From Lachnospiraceae bacterium (GTDB taxonomy: Bacteria > Bacillota > Clostridia > Lachnospirales > Lachnospiraceae): a DNA stretch of 39,540 nt. The DNA is taken from contig JAETTM010000039.1 in NCBI GenBank assembly GCA_021769135.1, forward strand, positions 1-39,540. The letters run 5' to 3'. Position 1 is the first letter of the stretch. Each line of letters starts with the position of its first letter. A model generated the notes under the pieces. The model was not told the DNA's origin and did not search any database. It worked only from the letters and a program-made list of their open reading frames with translations. A program made the translations under genes and the position numbers. This document shows, in pieces, positions 31,110-39,079 of this stretch.

Positions 31110-32384
31110 TTAAAACAGTTCCACATCATTAAGCAGGAAGTCAATCAGATTGCAATGGAAAAATCCGTTGTCATCATAGAAGCTGTGCGGAATATCCATG
31201 CGAATCACGATTTTCTTAAAGAAGTCTCCTGTAAGTTTTAGAGACTGAAGTTCCGCGTTCTCCTTCTGCTTAGTATCCATCTGATAAGTGGACTGGATAT
31301 AAATGCGGCAATCCCCATCGTTCACAACGAAATCAATCTCACGTTGGATGCGTTCATCCTTCTTTCGCTCTGTGACCATGCCAACATCTACGGAATAGCC
31401 GCGCTTTACTAACTCATTATAAATGATGTTCTCCATGATGTGCCCTGGGTCATATTGTCTATAATTAAGACGTGCATTGCGCAGCCCAAGGTCTGTATAG
31501 TAATACTTGTTCGGATAGTTAAAATAGGTCTTGCCCTTCACATCGTACCTCCTGGCGCGTGAAATCAGAAATGCATCCATAGTATGTGTGAGATAAGCCG
31601 AAACAAGTGTATTATTGATGGATTCGCGCCTCATGGAAGTCAAGGCATTGGCAATATTGGTTGGATTGGTAAGAGAGCCAATCTGTGAGGCAATAAAGTC
31701 CAAAATCGCATTGAGAATATCTTCACGTTCCAGTTTATTACGCTCTACGATGTCTTTCACATAGAGTTCTTCATACAGATTGGAAAGATAAGTTTTCTTG
31801 TCTTTTTCATCCGTAAGAGCAATGATGCGCGGCATACCGCCGTAAAGCATATATTGGTTTAATGCAGTACGTTTTTCGCCTCCCACATGGGAATAGAATT
31901 CGTCAAAGGACAACGGATACACACGGATTTGCGTTGCCCTGCCACGGAATTCTGAGGCAATATCCTTGGAAAGCATTTTAGAGTTGCTGCCTGTCACATA
32001 GACATCCAGGTTTTTATAGGCTTTTAGTTCGTTGAGCATATCGTAAATTGTTACCTCAATGCCGCCGTTTTCCTCATCTTTGACTTTAATTGTGAACTGA
32101 ACTTCATCTACAAACAGATAGAACTTTTCGTCCTTTTTGCTGTTTACAATAGAGTCTACATAGTCGCAAAGGATAATCGGATTGCGGTACTTATAATATT
32201 TTCGCTGGTCAAGCTCCAGACGGATGATTTGTGCTTCCTTTACACCTTGGGAAAGCAGATACTCATAGAATAAGTCAAACAGCAAGACGGATTTTCCGCA
32301 GCGACGAATACCGGTAATCACTTTTATTTCGCCATTCCACATATTATGAATTAGCCGGTTCAGATAGTAATCTCGTTTAATCAT
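31110..32384 (-). CDS. AAA ATPase with DUF4143 domain
   Basis: 424 residues. Walker A GIRRCGKS (25-32), Walker B KFYLFVDEVQ, a sensor-like VTGSNSKML, then the C-terminal DUF4143 nuclease-like domain (about 200-424) with GRATQIRVYPLSFDEF and a late REIDFVV segment typical of PD-(D/E)XK folds. This is a very common Firmicutes/Bacteroidetes family of unknown role, often in many copies. AGAGGTG lies upstream of the ATG. It has its own promoter flanked by two 19-bp repeats. Confidence 0.85.
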   Translation of the reverse strand: MIKRDYYLNRLIHNMWNGEIKVITGIRRCGKSVLLFDLFYEYLLSQGVKEAQIIRLELDQRKYYKYRNPIILCDYVDSIVNSKKDEKFYLFVDEVQFTIKVKDEENGGIEVTIYDMLNELKAYKNLDVYVTGSNSKMLSKDIASEFRGRATQIRVYPLSFDEFYSHVGGEKRTALNQYMLYGGMPRIIALTDEKDKKTYLSNLYEELYVKDIVERNKLEREDILNAILDFIASQIGSLTNPTNIANALTSMRRESINNTLVSAYLTHTMDAFLISRARRYDVKGKTYFNYPNKYYYTDLGLRNARLNYRQYDPGHIMENIIYNELVKRGYSVDVGMVTERKKDERIQREIDFVVNDGDCRIYIQSTYQMDTKQKENAELQSLKLTGDFFKKIVIRMDIPHSFYDDNGFFHCNLIDFLLNDVELF

Positions 32385-32395
32385 ATCTTTTCACC

Positions 32396-32488
32396 TCTAA
32401 CTTTTGCCGTACGCGTCATAAGTTTTAGATGAGTATAACACGAAGGCTTCTAGATTTCAATGAGATATCTCTAACTTTTGCCGTATGC
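32396..32488 (-). promoter_or_regulatory. Promoter of the DUF4143 ATPase flanked by 19-bp repeats
   Basis: Minus strand: TTGAAA (32455-32460), 17-base spacer, TATACT (32432-32437). A 19-bp repeat (TCTAACTTTTGCCGTACGC, + strand) lies at 32396-32414, overlapping the ribosome site. A copy with one change is at 32470-32488, just upstream of the -35. The geometry suits autoregulation by repressor binding at two sites. Confidence 0.6.
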
Positions 32489-32602
32489 GGCTTAACTTTA
32501 TTATATGGCGCATTTTCGGATATTATGCAAAGGTAAGCATCAAAAAAGTAACCGTTCAGCCCACACATTTGGTGCTTTTCGCTACTTCGCAGCTGCTTTT
32601 GT

Positions 32603-32640
32603 TACGATAAGCCGGCTCGCGAAGCGTGGCGGCGTTCGTT
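32603..32640 (+). repeat. Dispersed repeat, partial copy (left half)
   Basis: 38 bp (TACGATAAGCCGGCTCGCGA onward) matching 32991-33028 at 36 positions. Confidence 0.7.
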
Positions 32641-32659
32641 CATAAGCGGGCATTCCCTC

Positions 32660-32862
32660 AGACCGTCATTTAGTTAACACCTTAGCCAGCTGCGAGATTG
32701 ATAAAATCCTCAAGGAGCCCTTTGAAAAACGCCGGCACTTAGGCGCTGTGTTTTAGCGCCTTATGTGTCCGCTGCGTTTTTCGCAGAGCGAGAGCGTGGC
32801 GACGGAGGATTTTATCAGTCTCGCAGCGTCCGATGCCATTCACTTAATGACATTGCTGGCTG
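32660..32862. repeat. Long imperfect foldback element
   Basis: GCTGCGAGATTGATAAAATC plus CTC (32689-32711) is complemented by 32805-32827 at 22 of 23 positions. Inside lie GAAAAACGC/GCGTTTTTC and AGGCGCT/AGCGCCT, and weaker pairing (GTCATT near each outer end) extends it to about 200 bases. It has no reading frame of note. A nonautonomous foldback (MITE-like) element or a structured RNA are both possible. Confidence 0.6.
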
Positions 32863-32882
32863 ACCCAAAAAAATTTAGCATA

Positions 32883-32911
32883 TTGCGCATCCGCTAAAAT
32901 TATGCTATGCT
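32883..32911 (+). promoter_or_regulatory. Candidate promoter of the glycerol-3-phosphate dehydrogenase operon
   Basis: TTGCGC (32883-32888), 17-base spacer, TATGCT (32906-32911). Both boxes are imperfect. It would give a leader of about 215 bases that contains a terminator-like hairpin. Confidence 0.4.
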
Positions 32912-32950
32912 AAGTACAGTTAAATATTGAGTTGGAGAAACGGAGTATGA

Positions 32951-32991
32951 AAACAGCGGCAATAAGCCGGTTTGTTTTTGTACTCTTTTTT
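32951..32991 (+). terminator. Terminator-like hairpin in the glp leader
   Basis: AAAC-AG-CGGC (32951-32960) pairs with GCCG-GTTT (32966-32973) with a two-base bulge, followed by T-rich sequence (32975-32991). A modest stem, but well placed as a target for GlpP antitermination. Confidence 0.35.
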
Positions 32992-33057
32992 ACGATAAGC
33001 CGGCTCGCGAAGCGTGACGGTGTTCGTTGCGCAGGCCCGTATATGGAATTTGCTGCC
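32991..33057 (+). repeat. Dispersed repeat, full copy
   Basis: About 67 bp. Its left 38 bp match 32603-32640 and its right 29 bp match 36282-36311. It lies in the leader of the GlpA-like gene. Confidence 0.65.
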
Positions 33058-33133
33058 CATGCAACTGCGGACCCCGCGGCGGGTAGTAGAGGAGTTTCCC
33101 CTTAAAAAACAATTGGAAGGAAGGGCTGTAAAA

Positions 33134-34570
33134 ATGTATGATATTGTGATTATCGGTGCAGGGGTTACGGGATGCGCTATTGCAAGGGAATTGTCCAGAT
33201 ATCAGTATGACACCGTGGTTCTCGACAAGAACAGCGATGTGTGCGAAGGCACGTCCAAAGCGAACAGCGGCATCGTCCATGCGGGCTTTGACAATGAGCC
33301 GGGCTCCATGATGGCGAAGATGAATGTACGGGGCAACGCTATGATGGAGGGACTGTCGAAGGAACTGGATTTCCCCTTTAAACGCAATGGCTCCCTGGTG
33401 CTTTGTTTTGATGAGAAGGATATGGGGAAGCTGGAACATCTGCTTGAGAAGGGGAGGAAGAATGGCGTTCCGGGCATCCGGATTCTTTCGAAAGAGGAAG
33501 TGAAGGAGCTGGAGCCGAATGTGACAGATGATATGGTGGCGGCATTGTATGCGCCCACAGGCGGCATCGTATGCCCTTTTGGCCTCACCATTGCAATGGC
33601 GGAGAACGCCTGTGAAAATGGCGTAAAATTTGAACTCGATACGGAGGTTATGAACATTATACCGAAAGAAGGCGGTTATATACTGGAGACTTCCAAGGGA
33701 GAGATTGAGAGCAGGCTGGTTATCAATGCGGCCGGGGTATATGCGGACAAATTCCATAATATGGTCAGCGACGAGAAGATTCAGATTATCCCCCGGAAGG
33801 GAGAGTACTGTCTGATGGATAAGAAAGTAGGGGGGTATGTGACAAGGACGATTTTCCAGCTCCCCACCATTTACGGGAAGGGCGTGCTGATTACGCCCAC
33901 CGTCCATGGCAATCTGCTCACCGGGCCGACGGCTGTGGATATCGAGGATAAGGAAAATACCCAGACCACCCAGGAAGGGCTTGAGGATTTATTGAAGCGG
34001 GTGGCGGTCAGCGTGCCCGAGGTTCCTACCCGGCAGATTATTACTTCCTTTACCGGGCTGCGAGCCCATTGGACGGAGCATGAATTTATCATTAAAGAGG
34101 TGGAAGGGGCCCCGGGATTCATTGATGTGGCGGGAATCGAGTCGCCAGGGCTTTCCAGTTCACCGGCAATCGGCGAGTATGTGGCGCAGCTGGTGCAGGG
34201 GATTTGCCCGATGGAGAAAAAAGCGGACTTCGTGGCGACCAGAAAAGGGATTCCCAATGTGGCGGAAGCTTCCTTCGAGGAACGGCAGGAGCTGATTAAG
34301 AAGAACCCGGCATATGCCAATGTAGTATGCCGGTGCGAGGTGGTAACGGAAGGCGAGATTATGGATGCCATCCACAGGCCTTTGGGGGCAACTACGGTAG
34401 ACGGCATTAAGCGCCGGACGAGAGCAGGAATGGGGCGCTGCCAGTCAGGGTTCTGCGCGCCAAAGACGGTGGAAATCCTTGCAAGGGAACTGGGCAGGGA
34501 TATATCGGAGATTACAAAGTCAGGCGAAGGCTCGAACTATTTGACAGGATATAATAAGGAGGACATATAG
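33134..34570 (+). CDS. glpA: GlpA-like FAD-dependent glycerol-3-phosphate dehydrogenase
   Basis: 478 residues from ATG 33134 (GGAAGG upstream; the long frame to 33014 is repeat sequence). Oxidises glycerol 3-phosphate to dihydroxyacetone phosphate. N-terminal FAD site MYDIVIIGAGVTGCAIAREL, a DAO-fold core (SKANSGIVHAGFD, INAAGVYADK), and a C-terminal BFD-type cluster domain with C399, C401, C436 and C441. It ends one base before the GlpB-like gene and with DUF1667 forms the usual Firmicutes anaerobic set. Gene symbol given by family; some homologues are annotated only as NAD(P)/FAD oxidoreductases. Confidence 0.85.
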   Translation: MYDIVIIGAGVTGCAIARELSRYQYDTVVLDKNSDVCEGTSKANSGIVHAGFDNEPGSMMAKMNVRGNAMMEGLSKELDFPFKRNGSLVLCFDEKDMGKLEHLLEKGRKNGVPGIRILSKEEVKELEPNVTDDMVAALYAPTGGIVCPFGLTIAMAENACENGVKFELDTEVMNIIPKEGGYILETSKGEIESRLVINAAGVYADKFHNMVSDEKIQIIPRKGEYCLMDKKVGGYVTRTIFQLPTIYGKGVLITPTVHGNLLTGPTAVDIEDKENTQTTQEGLEDLLKRVAVSVPEVPTRQIITSFTGLRAHWTEHEFIIKEVEGAPGFIDVAGIESPGLSSSPAIGEYVAQLVQGICPMEKKADFVATRKGIPNVAEASFEERQELIKKNPAYANVVCRCEVVTEGEIMDAIHRPLGATTVDGIKRRTRAGMGRCQSGFCAPKTVEILARELGRDISEITKSGEGSNYLTGYNKEDI

Positions 34571-34571
34571 G

Positions 34572-35831
34572 ATGAAGACAGGGATTGCAATCATCGGCGG
34601 CGGGCCGGCGGGCCTGGCAGCGGCAGTAGCGGCCAGGGAAGCGGGCGTTGAAGATATTCTGATTATTGAGCGCGACAATGAGCTTGGCGGTATTTTGAAC
34701 CAGTGCATCCACAATGGCTTCGGTTTACATACCTTTAAGGAGGAACTGACGGGACCGGAATATGCGGAAAGATATATCGAAAAGGCGGAGGAACTTCGAA
34801 TCCCTTATATGCTCCATACGATTGTGGTGGATATTGGGGAGGATAAAGTGATTACGGTGATGAATAAGGAGCGGGGGATGTTCCGGATTGAAGCGAAGGC
34901 AGTTATCCTTGCAATGGGATGCAGGGAGCGTTCCAGGGGCGCCCTCAACATCCCCGGCTACCGCCCGGCGGGCATATATTCCGCAGGCACTGCCCAGCGG
35001 TATGTGAATATGGAGGGAAGGATGCCGGGGAAAAAGGTGGTTATCCTTGGCTCCGGCGATATCGGCCTCATTATGGCAAGGCGTATGACCCTGGAAGGGG
35101 CGCAGGTCCAGGTGGTGGCGGAACTGATGCCCTATTCCGGCGGTTTGAAACGTAATATCGTGCAATGCTTGGATGATTATGATATCCCGTTGAAATTAAG
35201 CCACACCGTTATTGACATTAAAGGAAAGAAGCGGGTGGAAGGGGTAACGTTAGCCAGGGTGGATGAGAACCGCCGGCCGATTCCGGGAACGGAAGAATAC
35301 TATGAATGCGATACGCTGCTGCTATCCTGCGGCCTGATACCGGAAAATGAACTCTCATCCCAAATGGGGGTGGAGCTGAACCCGGTCACCTCCGGCCCTG
35401 TGGTCAACGAGAGCCTGGAGACCAACGTGGAGGGGGTATTCGCCTGCGGGAATGTCCTCCATGTGCATGATTTGGTTGACTATGTTTCCGGTGAGGCGAA
35501 GCTTGCGGGAGAAAACGCGGCAGCATATGTGAAGGGGGCCCTGCCGAAAGCCGGGAAGGGGATCCCGCTAAAAGGGGAAAACGGGGTACGCTATACGGTG
35601 CCCTGTACGGTTGACACAGAGAGGATGGCCCAAAAGCAGATAGTCCGCTTCCGGGTGGGGGATGTCTACAGGGATAGCTGCCTTTGCGTATATTATAATG
35701 ATAAGTGCGTCAGCCGGGTGAAAAAGAAGGTGATGGCACCGGGAGAGATGGAGCAGATTACGCTGCTTAAGTCAAAGCTGCAGGAAGCCGGCGATTTGGA
35801 AAGCATTACTATCAGGATTGAGCAGGAATAG
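34572..35831 (+). CDS. GlpB-like NAD(P)/FAD oxidoreductase
   Basis: 419 residues. FAD site GIAIIGGGPAGLAAAVAARE, the segment AMGCRERSRGALNIPGYRPA, a second dinucleotide site VVILGSGDIGLIMARRM, and a C-terminal VFACGNVLHVHDLVDYVSGE that closes the FAD site. It likely passes electrons from the GlpA-like subunit to NAD or another acceptor together with the DUF1667 protein. Directly follows glpA (one base between). Confidence 0.83.
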   Translation: MKTGIAIIGGGPAGLAAAVAAREAGVEDILIIERDNELGGILNQCIHNGFGLHTFKEELTGPEYAERYIEKAEELRIPYMLHTIVVDIGEDKVITVMNKERGMFRIEAKAVILAMGCRERSRGALNIPGYRPAGIYSAGTAQRYVNMEGRMPGKKVVILGSGDIGLIMARRMTLEGAQVQVVAELMPYSGGLKRNIVQCLDDYDIPLKLSHTVIDIKGKKRVEGVTLARVDENRRPIPGTEEYYECDTLLLSCGLIPENELSSQMGVELNPVTSGPVVNESLETNVEGVFACGNVLHVHDLVDYVSGEAKLAGENAAAYVKGALPKAGKGIPLKGENGVRYTVPCTVDTERMAQKQIVRFRVGDVYRDSCLCVYYNDKCVSRVKKKVMAPGEMEQITLLKSKLQEAGDLESITIRIEQE

Positions 35832-35857
35832 GGGGCAGGATTGAAAGGAGCATGGTT

Positions 35858-36229
35858 ATGAAGATGAAAACAAAAGAATTAGTATGTATTGGGTGCCCTT
35901 TGGGATGTAACCTGAAAGTTGAAGTTTCCGAAGATGGAGCTATGGAGGTTACCGGAAATACCTGCCCCCGGGGCGCGGACTATGCCAGGAAGGAGCTGAC
36001 GGACCCAAGGAGGATTGTAACATCATCGGTTAAGGTCCAAGGCGGCCATCTGCCGTGCGTGTCGGTAAAGACGGAGACGGATATACCGAAGGATAAGATT
36101 TTTGACTGTGTCAGGGCATTGAAAGATGTGGTCCTCACCGCACCCGTGGAGATTGGAATGGTGGTGGCGGAGGATGTGGCTGGCACTGGGGTTAGGGTGA
36201 TTGCAACTAAGAAGATTGATAAAGCGTAG
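35858..36229 (+). CDS. DUF1667 iron-sulfur-like subunit
   Basis: 123 residues from ATG 35858 (AAAGGAG seven bases upstream; ATG 35852 is too close). Cysteines C10, C13, C17 (ELVCIGCPLGCNL) and C36 (NTCPRGADYA) look like cluster ligands. DUF1667 proteins accompany GlpA/GlpB-like pairs and probably serve as the electron-carrying third subunit. Twenty-six bases separate it from the previous gene. Confidence 0.82.
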   Translation: MKMKTKELVCIGCPLGCNLKVEVSEDGAMEVTGNTCPRGADYARKELTDPRRIVTSSVKVQGGHLPCVSVKTETDIPKDKIFDCVRALKDVVLTAPVEIGMVVAEDVAGTGVRVIATKKIDKA

Positions 36230-36246
36230 TACTTTTTGTGGGAAGA

Positions 36247-36281
36247 GGGCATCTGTCAATAATGATGGGTGCCTTTTTTAT
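36247..36281 (+). terminator. Terminator of the glp operon
   Basis: GGCATC (36248-36253) pairs with GGTGCC, one G-T pair, then six to seven T. It follows the DUF1667 stop by about 20 bases. Confidence 0.65.
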
Positions 36282-36311
36282 GCGCAGGCCCGCATAGGGA
36301 AATATGCTGCC
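36282..36311 (+). repeat. Dispersed repeat, partial copy (right half)
   Basis: GCGCAGGCCCG and following bases match 33029-33057 with few changes, directly after the glp terminator. Confidence 0.6.
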
Positions 36312-36437
36312 AGAAGCTCATCGTAAAATTGCATAAAAAACCCCCACCAAATCGAAAAACTCCCACCCTTTTTCACTAAAAAAGTATTTGTTATAGTATA
36401 TTTACAAAGCAAAATATACAAAAGGAAGGAAGAAGGA

Positions 36438-37973
36438 ATGGGTGAGATAATTGTCTCTATGAAAAATATCTGTAAGTCATTCCCCGGCGTGAAGGCATTG
36501 GACAAAGTGGATTTCGAGTTGAAATCCGGTGAAGTGCTGGCGCTGCTTGGGGAAAATGGCGCGGGCAAATCGACGCTCATGAAAGTGCTTAGCGGCGTTT
36601 ACACCAGGGATGAGGGCTCCTTAACGATTTTTGGAAAAGAATACGGTGACCTGACTCCGAAACAGGCGCAGGAAGCGGGCGTTGCGATTATCCATCAGGA
36701 ACTGAATATGTGTAAGCACCTGACGGTTACGGAAAATATGTTCCTGGGCAGGGAAAGGCGGGGAAAGCTGGCTTTGGACAATGGCTCTATGGAACAGGAA
36801 GCGAAAAGGATATTGGATGACCTGAAAATAAATATCAGCCCTAATCAGATTGTGGGCGAACTGCCTGTTTCCAAACAGCAGATGGTAGAGATAGCGAAAG
36901 CCCTTTCTATCAACGCAAAGGTCCTGATTATGGATGAGCCCACATCCTCTTTGACGGCCAGAGAAATTGAGGATTTGTTCCGCATTATTAAGAAGCTGAA
37001 AAGCGAGGGGAAAGGAATTGTTTACATATCCCACCGTTTGGAGGAATTGCAGCATATCGTAGACCGGGTAACCATCATGCGCGACGGCCAGTACATCACA
37101 ACGATGAATTTTGCCGACACTACCATGGACCAGATTATTGCCCATATGGTAGGGCGCGAGATTAAAGAAAAGTTCCCCAGGGTGGAATGTGAAAAAGGGA
37201 AAAAGGTTTTTGAGGTAAAGAATCTGAATGCGGGCCGGATGGTGAGGAATATCAGCTTTTCCGCGTATGAAGGGGAAATCGTAGGCTTTGCCGGGCTGAT
37301 GGGGGCAGGACGGACGGAAACAACAAGGGCCATTTTCGGTGTGGATGAGAAAGAAAGCGGTCAAATCTTTGTGGACGGAAAAGAAGTTAAAATAAACTGC
37401 CCTATGGATGCTATTAAAAACGGTGTGGTGCTGGCACCGGAGGACCGGAAAAAGGATGGCCTGTGCACAAAGTTGAGCATCCGGCATAACCTGGCGCTGC
37501 CCAATCTGGACATCGTATGCAATGCGCTGGGCGTAGTAAACAGCGGAGAGGAAAAGAAACTCTGCGAAAAAGCGGTGGCGGATTTGAAAATAAAAACCCC
37601 CAATGTAGAAATAGACTCCGGCAATCTTTCCGGAGGCAACCAGCAGAAGGTAGTTGTGGGGAAATGGCTGGCAAGGGATTCCCGGGTGGTCATCTTCGAT
37701 GAACCAACAAGGGGCATCGATGTGGGGGCCAAAGTGGAGATTTATCATTTGATGAACGATTTGAAAAAACAGGGCATTGCGGTTATTTTTGTATCTTCGG
37801 AAATGCCTGAGGTGATGGGGATTGCGGACCGGATTATTGTGATGTGCGACGGCAGGATTACGGGGGAAGTGATGGCGAGGGAAACTACCCAGAACGAGAT
37901 TCTGACGTTGGCTACAACTTTTGAGGATAAAAAGATAGGAAAGAGTGAGGGAGGAAACGAAAAGCATGAGTAA
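36438..37973 (+). CDS. Sugar ABC importer ATPase (RbsA/MglA type)
   Basis: 511 residues with two ATPase halves. First: Walker A GENGAGKST, signature LPVSKQQMVEIAKAL, Walker B VLIMDEPTSSL. Second: degenerate Walker A GLMGAGRTE, signature LSGGNQQKVVVGKWLA, Walker B VVIFDEPTRGID. This tandem form drives CUT2-family monosaccharide importers (ribose, galactose, inositol and similar). AAGGAAG precedes ATG 36438. It overlaps the permease by eight bases. Substrate not readable; proximity to glp genes hints at a glycerol-yielding or related carbon source, weakly. Confidence 0.92.
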   Translation: MGEIIVSMKNICKSFPGVKALDKVDFELKSGEVLALLGENGAGKSTLMKVLSGVYTRDEGSLTIFGKEYGDLTPKQAQEAGVAIIHQELNMCKHLTVTENMFLGRERRGKLALDNGSMEQEAKRILDDLKINISPNQIVGELPVSKQQMVEIAKALSINAKVLIMDEPTSSLTAREIEDLFRIIKKLKSEGKGIVYISHRLEELQHIVDRVTIMRDGQYITTMNFADTTMDQIIAHMVGREIKEKFPRVECEKGKKVFEVKNLNAGRMVRNISFSAYEGEIVGFAGLMGAGRTETTRAIFGVDEKESGQIFVDGKEVKINCPMDAIKNGVVLAPEDRKKDGLCTKLSIRHNLALPNLDIVCNALGVVNSGEEKKLCEKAVADLKIKTPNVEIDSGNLSGGNQQKVVVGKWLARDSRVVIFDEPTRGIDVGAKVEIYHLMNDLKKQGIAVIFVSSEMPEVMGIADRIIVMCDGRITGEVMARETTQNEILTLATTFEDKKIGKSEGGNEKHE

Positions 37974-38982
37974 TGAAAAGCAAAGTTTTCTGAAAAGAAC
38001 GTTGGGCGTCAGGGGTATGGGCGCCGCCATTACGGCATTTATCGGTTTAATTATTATTTATGTGGCTTTCGGCCTGATTAACCCGGCGGTATTTTCCGGG
38101 CAGAATATTATGAATCTGTTGCGTTCCATGTCGAAATACCTGCTCATCGGCATTGCACAGAGCTACATACTGATTACCGGAAATATTGATTTGTCCATAG
38201 GTACAATGGTAGGCATGAGCGCCATGATAGCCGCCACTTTGATGAGCCATGGAGTAAGCCCGGTGATTGCCATTATAGTAGCCCTTATCTGCTGCCTGCT
38301 CTGCGGCGTAGTCAATGGTTTCCTGGTTGGGAAATTCAAGCTGCCCCCCTTTATTGCCACATTGGGAACTATGTTTATCACAAGGGGTATTGCCTACATG
38401 GTAAACGGCAACCGGAATACAGATGCCATTGCAACGGGCATCGGTAAAGAAGCGGGGGACAAATTCCAGGGGTTTTTTTATTACGGAAGTACACTGGGAG
38501 TTTACAATACTTTTTGGATTGCCCTGATATTTTTCATCATTTTCTTCTTCCTTCTTTCCAAGACAAGGACGGGAAGACATATATATGCCATCGGTTCCAA
38601 TATTGATGCAGCCAAGCTTTCCGGCGTAAATGTAGTGATGACTACAACAAAAGCATACGTGGTCAGCGCGGTCTGTTCCTGGGTGGTGGGGCTAATCCTC
38701 TGTGCACAGGCAGGCATGGGGAATATGGAAGCCGGGAATATGTATGAGATGTATGGAGTAGCAGCCAGCGTTATCGGAGGCGTATCGCCCCTCGGCGGCA
38801 CCGGGCTTTTGCTGGGAACCTTTGCCGGTGCGGCGGTTTGGCAGACGCTGGAGAACGGACTGAATATGATAGGTGCCCAGGTAGGCATCCAAAGAGTGGT
38901 AATCGGCGTTATTGTGGTGGCTGCGGTGCTTCTGGATGTAGTAGTAAGGGGCGGCCAGTTTAAAAAGAAAAAAGGAAACTAA
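37966..38982 (+). CDS. Sugar ABC importer permease (RbsC/MglC type)
   Basis: 338 residues from ATG 37966 (GGGAGG upstream; a longer frame to 37945 lies inside the ATPase gene). About eight to ten membrane helices with CUT2 permease marks: SYILITGNIDLSIGTMVGMS, KLPPFIATLGTMFITRGIAY and YAIGSNIDAAKLSGVNV. Overlaps the end of the ATPase gene, so it is translated with it. Confidence 0.92.
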   Translation: MSNEKQSFLKRTLGVRGMGAAITAFIGLIIIYVAFGLINPAVFSGQNIMNLLRSMSKYLLIGIAQSYILITGNIDLSIGTMVGMSAMIAATLMSHGVSPVIAIIVALICCLLCGVVNGFLVGKFKLPPFIATLGTMFITRGIAYMVNGNRNTDAIATGIGKEAGDKFQGFFYYGSTLGVYNTFWIALIFFIIFFFLLSKTRTGRHIYAIGSNIDAAKLSGVNVVMTTTKAYVVSAVCSWVVGLILCAQAGMGNMEAGNMYEMYGVAASVIGGVSPLGGTGLLLGTFAGAAVWQTLENGLNMIGAQVGIQRVVIGVIVVAAVLLDVVVRGGQFKKKKGN

Positions 38983-39079
38983 GAAGAAGCTAAGCGCATG
39001 GCATTTAAAAAGTGCTTAAGCGTTAGTACATCTTCTTTGGATAAATGGCAATAAAATGAAAAAATAGGAGGAAAAGAAC

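Noticed and set aside
32990-33907. 305-codon frame antisense to the GlpA-like gene
   Set aside because: Shadow of a gene with clear FAD and cysteine motifs; no start signal and no recognisable domains.
36621-38030. 469-codon frame antisense to the sugar ABC ATPase
   Set aside because: It is the mirror of a well-supported RbsA-type gene and is rich in His, Phe and Gln as antisense frames usually are.
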